DNA of 5,720 nucleotides, taken from the NCBI GenBank assembly GCA_011056825.1, contig DSBH01000076.1, positions 1 to 5,720 on the forward strand, written 5' to 3'. Of the stretch, positions 1 to 5,502 are shown in pieces. Origin of the DNA: Deltaproteobacteria bacterium (GTDB lineage: Bacteria > Desulfobacterota > Syntrophia > Syntrophales > UBA2210). The translations under genes were made by a program, and so were the position numbers. Numbering within the stretch: the stretch's first letter is position 1; each line of letters starts with the position of its first letter. The notes under the pieces were generated by a model that saw only the letters and a list, made by a program, of their open reading frames with translations, did not search any database and had not been told where the DNA came from.

Positions 1-1783
1 GCGATGCCTTCCCGGCGTCGGTTCCTTTCATTTGTAATGCGAGTTTTTCGAAATCGGGCACGATGAGGGCGGTACAATAGCGTCTGCCGTCGCCGACAAG
101 CATGGCCTGGTCGATGTAACGCTTCGACATGAGCGCCTCTTCGATGGGCCGGGGTGCGATATTTTTTCCTCCCGCCGTAACGATAATGTCCTTTTTCCGG
201 TCCGTGATGGAAAGAAACCCTTCGTCGTCGAAGCCGCCTATATCGCCTGTCTTGAACCAGCCGTCGTCCGTGAAAGACTCCCTGGTTTCCCGCGGCAGAT
301 TCCAGTAGCTTGAAAATACCTGTGGCCCCTTCGCCAGTATTTCTCCGTCGTCGGCGATTTTTTCTTCCGTGTCGACGACGGGGCGTCCCACCGTGCCCGG
401 CTTTATACGCAGGCGGTACCCGATGTGTCGGTACGCGATGGAAAGCTTCAGCGCTCTCAGGGGACCGGCGAAGGGGCTGAGACCCCGGGCTTGTGATTCC
501 ACCATGACATCGACGAGCCATTCGATCATCCGGTTGTCCCGACGGGTCAGGTTCTCTTCGAGAAGGTCGATGAATTCAGGTTCATTAAAATTAAGCACGG
601 CGCAGGTTTCAGTGAGACCGTAACCCTCGTTGAGTTGTATGCCCAGCGACCTGATGAAGTTGCACACCTCTTCGGGGAGCCTGCCCCCGCCGGAGACTCC
701 CAGGACAAGCCTGTCCAGGCCGGCAGTGTTCTTTATCCGGCTGAAGACCAGGCGATCGGCGACGGCGAGTTTCAGCGTATCCCATTGGTTCAGGGCTTTT
801 CCCGTCGCCATTGATTCGGCGTATTTTGTGCCGGCGGCCACGGCCCGATTGAACAGTGCGCGGGCGCGAGGCGACAGGGATTCCGCCCGTGATTGCACCG
901 TGTCGTAGAGTTTCTCGAAGAAACGGGGAATACTGATGATCACGTTCGGCCGGATTTCACGGATATCGCGTGCCAGTGTTTCATAACTCTCGGCGAAAAC
1001 GAGAACACCGCCGAGATGAAGTCCTCCCACGTGATAATCGGTGGTCCTTCCGTAGACATGGCAGAGAGGAAGATGTACCAGGTGAACGAGATGGAGGTTC
1101 CGTTCTTTCTGGCGCCTGACGAGCGTCGAATGAGACGACTGCCGCACGTTGGCCATCCAGTTTCCCTGCGTGAGGACGACGCCCTTGGGGTTCCCTGTCG
1201 TGCCCGAGGTGTAAATGATCGACGCCGTGTCATGGGGGTCCACGGAATCGATCATGTCTTCAAGTTCCCGCACGGACATGTGCCCACGGCCGCGTTCCAT
1301 GATTTCGGAAACAGTATGTAAATTATCCGGCCGGCCGCCGCTCCAGGGTTCCATGATAATGACCGTTGACAGGGGCACTCCATCTTGCCTGAGACGAAGC
1401 GCGAGCTCGGCCTTGTCGACGGTTGAGACAATGAGTGCCCGGGCGCCGCTGTCTTTTATCATGAAGGCGAGTTCGGTTTCGGTGAGTGTGGAATAGAGGG
1501 GAACCCCTATACCTCCCGCCGCCTGTATCGCCTGGTCGGCAACGATCCACCAGGGGCGGCTTTCCGAAAACAGCGCGACGCGGTTACCCTTTTCCACGCC
1601 CAGGGACACGAGTCCCCTTCCGAAATCAAGGACCTGTTCCCGGACGATTTTCCAGGTCATATCGTGGTACGTCCCGGTCAGACGACCCGCCCTGTCGAAT
1701 TTCGACGACAGGAAACGCTGGTCATCATCCTGGTGAAGGGCCTGTCGGTGAAAGAGCCCGCAGAGAGTATCCTTTTCGAACAT
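1..1783 (-). CDS. Long-chain acyl-CoA synthetase, AMP-forming (FadD15/COG1022-like), C-terminus beyond left edge
   Basis: This is an ANL-superfamily adenylating enzyme, expected to activate a fatty acid with ATP to acyl-AMP and then form the CoA thioester, at the inner face of the membrane. The frame is open without a stop for 594 codons and continues past base 1. Visible motifs are the P-loop-like YTSGTTGNPKG at residues 191-201, GYGLTET at 387-393, TGD at 512-514 and DRKKDI at 528-533. The segment LPLCHVYGRT and the VSGGGRLP stretch are typical of the COG1022 branch. The C-terminal catalytic lysine lies outside the window. ATG at 1783 is chosen because no ATG, GTG or TTG occurs in frame between it and the preceding gene's stop, but it has no good Shine-Dalgarno. 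Residues about 401-460 look like an insertion between GYGLTET and GTVGRPV. Family is certain; chain length of the substrate is not known. Confidence 0.93.
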   Translation of the reverse strand, partial: MFEKDTLCGLFHRQALHQDDDQRFLSSKFDRAGRLTGTYHDMTWKIVREQVLDFGRGLVSLGVEKGNRVALFSESRPWWIVADQAIQAAGGIGVPLYSTLTETELAFMIKDSGARALIVSTVDKAELALRLRQDGVPLSTVIIMEPWSGGRPDNLHTVSEIMERGRGHMSVRELEDMIDSVDPHDTASIIYTSGTTGNPKGVVLTQGNWMANVRQSSHSTLVRRQKERNLHLVHLVHLPLCHVYGRTTDYHVGGLHLGGVLVFAESYETLARDIREIRPNVIISIPRFFEKLYDTVQSRAESLSPRARALFNRAVAAGTKYAESMATGKALNQWDTLKLAVADRLVFSRIKNTAGLDRLVLGVSGGGRLPEEVCNFIRSLGIQLNEGYGLTETCAVLNFNEPEFIDLLEENLTRRDNRMIEWLVDVMVESQARGLSPFAGPLRALKLSIAYRHIGYRLRIKPGTVGRPVVDTEEKIADDGEILAKGPQVFSSYWNLPRETRESFTDDGWFKTGDIGGFDDEGFLSITDRKKDIIVTAGGKNIAPRPIEEALMSKRYIDQAMLVGDGRRYCTALIVPDFEKLALQMKGTDAGKAS

Positions 1784-1860
1784 CGTGAATAAATCCGGCC
1801 GACGCGATCCCGTGAAACAGACACTGCGGCGGCCGGGCGAACCTCCTTTGTCTTTTCGAT
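1784..1860 (-). promoter_or_regulatory. Leader of the acyl-CoA ligase with displaced Shine-Dalgarno and inverted repeat
   Basis: The 77-bp gap between the hydrolase stop and the ligase ATG contains a strong GGAGGT (1841-1846), but it is 57 bases upstream of the ATG and no start codon in the ligase frame lies near it. Between them sits a perfect 7-bp inverted repeat, CCGGCCG (1795-1801) and CGGCCGG (1830-1836), with a 28-base loop. Folding it would bring the GGAGGT within about 16 bases of the ATG. No promoter is evident, so the ligase is probably cotranscribed with the hydrolase. The control role is speculative. Confidence 0.3.
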
Positions 1861-2820
1861 TCAGGCTTTGAAGGTAAGTTTCGTGCCGCTCATGTTCAGA
1901 ATAAAATGGTCCGGCATGGCCTGTTCCACGGCCATAACCGCATTTCTTCCGGTACAGTGGCAGGGGATCACGTAATCGGGATTCAGGGCGATGAGCGCGT
2001 TGACCGTTTGCGGAATGATCTGCTCGAAATACGGACCAGACAGGTGAAATCCACCCATGACGGCATGAACCTTGTCGACGCCGGTAACCTTTTTCGCGTA
2101 GGTAACCGTGTTTATGATGCCCGCGTGAGCGCAGCCGGATATGACAACGAGCCCTTTCCCTTTGAGGTTCATAACGATGGCCGAATCATCCTCGATGGGA
2201 TCCCACTCCGCGACGCCGTCTTTTTCGCGACGGGCGATAGGAAAACCCTTTTCAAAATCATTTGTTCGTTCGATTTCGCCGAGGAACAGGGCGTTCCCTC
2301 CTGTAAGCGGAATCGGCGCTTTCGTTGCGACGGCCCTGATATTCAATCTGTCGAGATCTTCACGGGAAAATCGGGGAAAATACAATTTAAAATCGGGAAA
2401 GGGTTCAAGATAGCGGGGCGATTCGAACGCGGCGGGATGACAGACGAGATCGATGCTGTCGGCGTCGATCATCGCACGGATCGCTTCGAGGCCGCCGGTA
2501 TGGTCGCTGTGTCCGTGGGAAAGTGCCAGGACTTCGATATCGTTCATCGTGACGCCCAGGGCTTTCGCGTTATAGGCGGCGCCCTGGGGCGAAAAACCAA
2601 AATCGAAAAGCAGGGTCCTCCGTTCATCGGCCGCCGTGGTCGTCACGAACGCCGAAAAACCGTGTTCAGCCTGAATGGAATTCTTGATCTCGCCGTCTTT
2701 CAGGGCCGAGGCCCTCGATATGATGTCAGAATTGTCCTGTGCCGTTATCTCAATGTAATTGTCCTGCAGGGTCACCACTTCAACGACGTCAACTTCCTTG
2801 AGCGTAAAACCTGTTTCCAT
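1861..2820 (-). CDS. Metallo-beta-lactamase-fold hydrolase, COG1237 (DHPPP synthase/MJ0301-like)
   Basis: A 319-residue soluble protein of the metallo-beta-lactamase superfamily, subgroup COG1237, often annotated as 7,8-dihydropterin-6-methyl-4-(beta-D-ribofuranosyl)-aminobenzene-5'-phosphate synthase after archaeal MJ0301. The metal-binding motif HGHSDH is at residues 102-107. Further conserved pieces are EDDSAIVM near 210-217, SGCAHAG (228-234, with His232), GGFHL (256-260, with His259) and CHCTG (287-291). These fit a complete dinuclear metal site, with the cysteine-containing motifs typical of this subgroup. No signal peptide is apparent. ATG 2820 is chosen because AAGGAGG (2826-2832) stands 5 bases before it; the frame is open to 2922 but that extension lacks such a site. 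It precedes the acyl-CoA ligase by 77 bp. The methanopterin-type reaction is doubtful here, since no methanopterin genes are nearby; true substrate is unknown. Confidence 0.9.
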   Translation of the reverse strand: METGFTLKEVDVVEVVTLQDNYIEITAQDNSDIISRASALKDGEIKNSIQAEHGFSAFVTTTAADERRTLLFDFGFSPQGAAYNAKALGVTMNDIEVLALSHGHSDHTGGLEAIRAMIDADSIDLVCHPAAFESPRYLEPFPDFKLYFPRFSREDLDRLNIRAVATKAPIPLTGGNALFLGEIERTNDFEKGFPIARREKDGVAEWDPIEDDSAIVMNLKGKGLVVISGCAHAGIINTVTYAKKVTGVDKVHAVMGGFHLSGPYFEQIIPQTVNALIALNPDYVIPCHCTGRNAVMAVEQAMPDHFILNMSGTKLTFKA

Positions 2821-2825
2821 GAGTT

Positions 2826-2832
2826 CCTCCTT
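2826..2832 (-). promoter_or_regulatory. Ribosome binding site of the COG1237 hydrolase
   Basis: AAGGAGG on the minus strand, 5 bases upstream of the ATG at 2820. It is the strongest Shine-Dalgarno match with proper spacing in the window and decides the start against the upstream GTG/ATG pair at 2922/2919. Confidence 0.85.
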
Positions 2833-2852
2833 TTCATGATATTCACGAAGAA

Positions 2853-2871
2853 CCGCCCGTGTTCCGGGCGG
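2853..2871 (-). promoter_or_regulatory. GC-rich stem-loop in the hydrolase leader
   Basis: A perfect 7-bp stem CCGCCCG/CGGGCGG with a 5-base loop, lying 20 bases upstream of the ribosome binding site. On the minus strand the stem is followed by TTCTTC, a poor T-tract, so it could be a weak terminator after greA, an attenuator, or a transcript-stabilising leader hairpin. The sequence alone does not separate these. Confidence 0.35.
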
Positions 2872-2926
2872 GGCGGAAAAGGTCTCCCGAAAGGCCTTGC
2901 CGAAGTATATACGCGACATCACGTCA

Positions 2927-2960
2927 CGAGCGGCTTTGCCGTATCATTCAAGGCCGCTCG
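2927..2960 (-). repeat. Inverted repeat downstream of greA
   Basis: Arms 2927-2938 and 2949-2960 are complementary over 12 positions with a single mismatch (a U.G wobble if read as plus-strand RNA, C.A as minus-strand RNA), with a 10-base loop. It begins 14 bases after the greA stop codon. There is no T-tract on its minus-strand downstream side, so it is not a classic intrinsic terminator; it could protect the 3' end or help factor-dependent termination. A TATATA at 2906-2911 just beyond could be a -10 box for the hydrolase gene, but I see no matching -35. Confidence 0.45.
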
Positions 2961-2974
2961 AACCGTCGCGTTTT

Positions 2975-3457
2975 TCAGGTGAGAGGTTTTATCGTGATAT
3001 CGACGATTTCAAAACGTCTCACTCCACCAGGCGTTTTGACCGAAACCGTATCTCCCACCTCCTTGCCGATGATCGCTTTGCCGATGGGTGAAGTCACGGA
3101 AATTTTATTTTGGTCTATATCGGATTCATAAGGGCCGACCAGCACATATTCAATCGTTTCTTCCTTGATTGTGTCCTCCAGAATAACGGTTGAACCAAAC
3201 ACGACCCGCTCGTCGGTCAGGTAGTTCGGGTCGATTATTTCCGAAGTCGCCAGCTTGTTTTCAATTTCCTGTATTTTACCCTGGATGAAAGACTGCTGCT
3301 CCTTGGCGGCTTCATACTCGGCGTTTTCCGATATATCGCCGTGAGCCCGCGCTTCCTCGATGTGCCGGATGTTCTCGGGAACCGACACTCTGCGCAAGTG
3401 ATCCAGGTCTTTTTTTAATTTATCGTATCCCGGCTTCGTGATCGGGATTTTCTGCAT
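2975..3457 (-). CDS. greA: Transcription elongation factor GreA
   Basis: GreA enters the secondary channel of RNA polymerase and triggers cleavage of the backtracked transcript 3' end, freeing arrested complexes. The protein has 160 residues, against about 158 for the family. Residues 1-75 form the N-terminal coiled coil, with the tip signature GDISENAEYEAAKE at 40-53; it includes the acidic catalytic pair Asp41 and Glu44 at exactly the family positions. The C-terminal FKBP-like domain follows, with SPIGKAIIGKEVGD at 123-136 and KTPGG at 141-145. ATG 3457 is preceded by a GGAG-type ribosome site at spacing 7. It lies 22 bp after the small membrane protein gene, so cotranscription is likely. 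Complete, no oddities. Confidence 0.98.
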   Translation of the reverse strand: MQKIPITKPGYDKLKKDLDHLRRVSVPENIRHIEEARAHGDISENAEYEAAKEQQSFIQGKIQEIENKLATSEIIDPNYLTDERVVFGSTVILEDTIKEETIEYVLVGPYESDIDQNKISVTSPIGKAIIGKEVGDTVSVKTPGGVRRFEIVDITIKPLT

Positions 3458-3479
3458 GTCGTGTCTCCCCCTACTCGTA

Positions 3480-3827
3480 TTAGTCTGATTTCGCTGTTTT
3501 TTTCTTTTGTTTTAAGGCGGCCTTAGCCAGTTTCTTTTCGATCTTGGCTTGTTCCTTGGCCGCCTTGGAATCAACCGACGGTCTACCGGTTTCCGTGCCC
3601 GCTGTTTCTTCCCCCGGACTCCCTGACGGCAGTTCACTTTTCCGTTCCGTCGGCTGGGAATGAGCGGCTTCAGCGGCTGCCTTCCGTTTCCGCCTGGCCC
3701 GTTCTATAAGATACTCGGCGAACTTTCTGCCGAACTGGCCTATGAAACCAGCCACGAGCACAACAATGACCCACGTTGCCACGTCAACCAGGGAAATCGT
3801 TCTCAGAATTGAAAGAATATTGTCCAT
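3480..3827 (-). CDS. Small single-span membrane protein with Lys/Ala-rich tail, unrecognised
   Basis: I do not recognise this family. From ATG 3827 it is 115 residues: a short N-terminus, one hydrophobic segment at about 13-31 (core ATWVIVVLVAGFIG), an amphipathic basic stretch (GRKFAEYLIERARRKRK, 33-49), a Pro/Ser/Glu-rich linker at about 55-85, and a Lys/Ala-rich, probably helical tail at 88-115. The basic residues after the membrane span suggest the tail is cytoplasmic by the positive-inside rule. A TTG at 3851 would add eight residues; neither start has a clear Shine-Dalgarno. It lies between mobB and greA on the same strand with short gaps and is probably in the operon. The arrangement faintly recalls TatA (one span then amphipathic helix), but the usual TatA FG-P motif is not present, so I do not call it so. 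Confidence 0.7.
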   Translation of the reverse strand: MDNILSILRTISLVDVATWVIVVLVAGFIGQFGRKFAEYLIERARRKRKAAAEAAHSQPTERKSELPSGSPGEETAGTETGRPSVDSKAAKEQAKIEKKLAKAALKQKKKTAKSD

Positions 3828-3895
3828 AACACGTTGGTTTTTCTTTGGCAATGGCCATGGATTTCACGACATAGGGGCCTCGACATGTCCGGTTA

Positions 3896-4396
3896 TTATC
3901 GTGGTTGCGCCATGACGCGGTCTTCTATCATCTGCACCAGGCCGGCGATATCATTTATGTCGTACCAGGGAACACCCCGGTCCTGTTGACGGTCGCCGGC
4001 GACGGCCAGCAGTCCGTCTTCTTTCGTGCACAGGGGGCCGTGCTTCGCGGCCGCGAGGGACACCTCGATCTTGGGGAAGGGGTTTTGCTTGAAGCCTTCC
4101 ACCAGGATGATATCGGCGTTGTGAAGATACCGGTCGACCAGTTCTGATATATCATACTCTTTTTCGGCGTCTTCCACGAGCGCCACAACGTGCGGAGAGG
4201 CGATAACCGTCGCCGCGGCGCCGGCGTGTCGGTGGCGCCAGCTGTCCTTTCCCTCGTGATCGATGTCGAAACCGTGGCGGTTATGCTTGATGGTGGCCAC
4301 GCGGTATCCCCTGTTTTTCAGGGCGGGGATCAGCCGCTCGATGAGCGTTGTCTTGCCTGAATTTGACTTTCCCACTATCGACAGAATTGGTATCAT
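3896..4396 (-). CDS. mobB: Molybdopterin-guanine dinucleotide biosynthesis protein B (MobB)
   Basis: MobB is a small GTP-binding P-loop protein that assists MobA in converting molybdopterin to the guanine dinucleotide cofactor used by DMSO-reductase-family enzymes such as formate dehydrogenase. The 166 residues match the usual stand-alone length. Walker A is GKSNSGKTT at 9-17. Family signatures follow: IKHNRHGFDID (36-46), GKDSWRHRHAGA (49-60), and ILVEGFK (97-103) with PKIEV (108-112). The gene ends in tandem TAA codons (TAA at 3898-3896 and again at 3895-3893). Its ATG overlaps the upstream gene's TGA by 4 bp, which implies translational coupling and explains the weak ribosome site. No mobA or molybdoenzyme is within the window. 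Confidence 0.96.
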   Translation of the reverse strand: MIPILSIVGKSNSGKTTLIERLIPALKNRGYRVATIKHNRHGFDIDHEGKDSWRHRHAGAAATVIASPHVVALVEDAEKEYDISELVDRYLHNADIILVEGFKQNPFPKIEVSLAAAKHGPLCTKEDGLLAVAGDRQQDRGVPWYDINDIAGLVQMIEDRVMAQPR

Positions 4397-5163
4397 ATTT
4401 TTTTCCGACCGGTCAAAAGGTTTGCATAGCGCAACCAGGGGCGCATTTCCGGCGTTCCTCCCCCCTCGGACACTACCTGCAGGATCTTCCCGTTGTTGAT
4501 GCTGATGGAACCCGCGAGGTGATTCACCGGCGTTTCCTCGAGTAACAGAGGATCAAGAGGTGTCGACGGTCCCATGAGGACGACATGCCTGGCGCCGCTT
4601 GTCCGATCAAGTATCGCTTCGATGGTTCCGTTCAGCAGGGAAGTAGCCGTGACAAGCGCCACCGAAGCGCTCTCGAGGATTTCGTTGTGTTGCCGCTCTT
4701 CCCTGAAACCGGGACGGCGCGGATCGAGTTCCAGTATAAAAAGTTCCGCGCCCGTCGCCTCGATCCGTTTCACCAGGGGGCCGAAAAATCCCACCATGGC
4801 GACCCGGTCGTCGGCGGTAAGCTCTATCAGGTCGATAGCATCTTCTTCGGTCTCCGGAGGATCAGGACGCAGAATCGCATTTGCCGTCGCGAGTCCCAGG
4901 GTTTTTTCCAGGGATGTCGTTCCCTCTGACAGAAGCTCCAGCAAAACGGCGGCTTTTTCCCCTACCAGCGTTCCCGCCCGCCTGAAGACAGTGCATCCCG
5001 GTTCCATATCGTTTCTGAGAACGGCCGCAAGCCCGAGACGATCATCATCGACAACAACCCCGGCGTACCCCAGGCCGATCCGCACATCCGTAACGGTCGC
5101 GCCAGGAGCCGCTTTCAGGGCCTGTTCAACAATCATTTGAGCGGTGAATCCGGGTGCTGTCAT
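4393..5163 (-). CDS. DUF4213/DUF364 protein, putative heavy-metal chelation domain
   Basis: A 256-residue cytoplasmic protein with an N-terminal DUF4213-type (enolase N-terminal-like) part at about 5-90 and a C-terminal DUF364 Rossmann-like domain at about 95-245. The Rossmann part shows VAMVGFFGPLV (121-131), an acidic ILELDPRRPG stretch (143-152), the characteristic TATSLLNGTIEAIL (172-185) and VVLMGPSTPL (194-203). The family is named for suspected heavy-metal binding, based on the structure of the Desulfitobacterium protein Dhaf4260; the reaction is not established. ATG 5163 is preferred over ATG 5169 because AGGA (5172-5175) lies 8 bases before the first and only 2 before the second. It is the first gene of the apparent operon and overlaps mobB by 4 bp, suggesting a role in supplying or handling molybdenum or a related metal, which is inference. 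Confidence 0.88.
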   Translation of the reverse strand: MTAPGFTAQMIVEQALKAAPGATVTDVRIGLGYAGVVVDDDRLGLAAVLRNDMEPGCTVFRRAGTLVGEKAAVLLELLSEGTTSLEKTLGLATANAILRPDPPETEEDAIDLIELTADDRVAMVGFFGPLVKRIEATGAELFILELDPRRPGFREERQHNEILESASVALVTATSLLNGTIEAILDRTSGARHVVLMGPSTPLDPLLLEETPVNHLAGSISINNGKILQVVSEGGGTPEMRPWLRYANLLTGRKKI

Positions 5164-5429
5164 GAGCATGTTCCTGTTATGATCTTGTACCTGAGCGTAA
5201 TGATCCGGTCAAGAGAAGAAGCTGCGTTGATGGCCTAGTCTCCGCGCGTTTTCCGCCGGCGATGGTGAAGAAAATTGCCGGAACTCTGCCGAACCGGGAA
5301 AATAATTTTACAAGCGCAATTCAAACAAGAGAAAAAGAAAATCACGCCCCCGATACATAAACAGCGAGAATAACCAAAAAGAACAAATAGTCGCCAATAA
5401 TAACCTTTCGCGACCAAAATAAACTAAGC

Positions 5430-5456
5430 TAAATACCTGAAAAATTTAGGTATTTA
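5430..5456. repeat. AT-rich perfect palindrome (operator or terminator candidate)
   Basis: TAAATACCT (5430-5438) and AGGTATTTA (5448-5456) are perfect inverted repeats around a 9-base centre. As plus-strand RNA the stem extends to 12 pairs with one G.U. It ends 13 bases before the plus-strand TTGACA, so it could be an operator. It also lies 46 bases beyond the stop of the partial minus-strand frame and is followed on that strand by TTAGTTTATTTT, so it could instead be that gene's terminator. Confidence 0.6.
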
Positions 5457-5469
5457 CGGTTTTGGTGTA

Positions 5470-5498
5470 TTGACACTCGTCCCTTTTTTTACGATAAT
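5470..5498 (+). promoter_or_regulatory. Near-consensus sigma70-type promoter facing right
   Basis: TTGACA (5470-5475), a 17-base spacer, then GATAAT (5493-5498, five of six matches to TATAAT). Both hexamer quality and spacing are close to ideal. Transcription would start near 5505 and run right, against all annotated genes. No plus-strand ORF with a start codon follows, so the product, if any, would be a non-coding or antisense RNA. A chance match in AT-rich DNA is possible. Confidence 0.45.
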
Positions 5499-5502
5499 TT
5501 TT

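Larger units (their letters stand above)
5164..5502. other. AT-rich intergenic region upstream of the DUF364-mobB operon
   Basis: No convincing gene is found in these 339 bp. GC drops sharply between about 5280 and 5500 compared with the coding region to the left. The region must carry the operon's promoter if transcription starts here, but I find only weak minus-strand candidates, for example TAAAAT at about 5303-5308 without a good -35. A cysteine-containing open frame at 5235-5417 (minus, TTG start, 60 codons) is probably a by-product of the T-rich strand. The palindrome and the plus-strand promoter are listed separately. Confidence 0.6.

Noticed and set aside
893..1321. Plus-strand frame of 142 codons, and other frames within 369-1788
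   Set aside because: All overlap the acyl-CoA ligase, which is continuous across this region with all core motifs in register.
1..1783. Possible frameshift or pseudogene in the ligase
   Set aside because: All motif positions from residue 191 to 533 fall in one frame without a stop, so the gene is intact as far as the window shows.
2821..2922. N-terminal extension of the COG1237 protein by 34 residues
   Set aside because: The start at 2820 has a near-perfect ribosome site at 5 bases, and the extension runs through a GC-rich hairpin and carries no family-like sequence.
1906..2982. Plus-strand open frame of 358 codons
   Set aside because: It lies opposite the well-supported COG1237 gene, whose metal-binding motifs are intact, and its own translation shows no recognisable domain. 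It is an antisense shadow.
4574..5140. Plus-strand open frame of 188 codons
   Set aside because: It is antisense to the DUF364 gene, with a Ser/Arg-rich translation typical of GC-biased reverse frames.
5235..5417. Small cysteine-containing hydrophobic protein on the minus strand (TTG start, 60 codons, CLNCACK motif)
   Set aside because: No ribosome site, TTG start, AT-rich codons unlike the neighbours, and F/L/V richness is expected from the T-rich strand. The clustered cysteines and terminal HHRRRK are curious but not enough.
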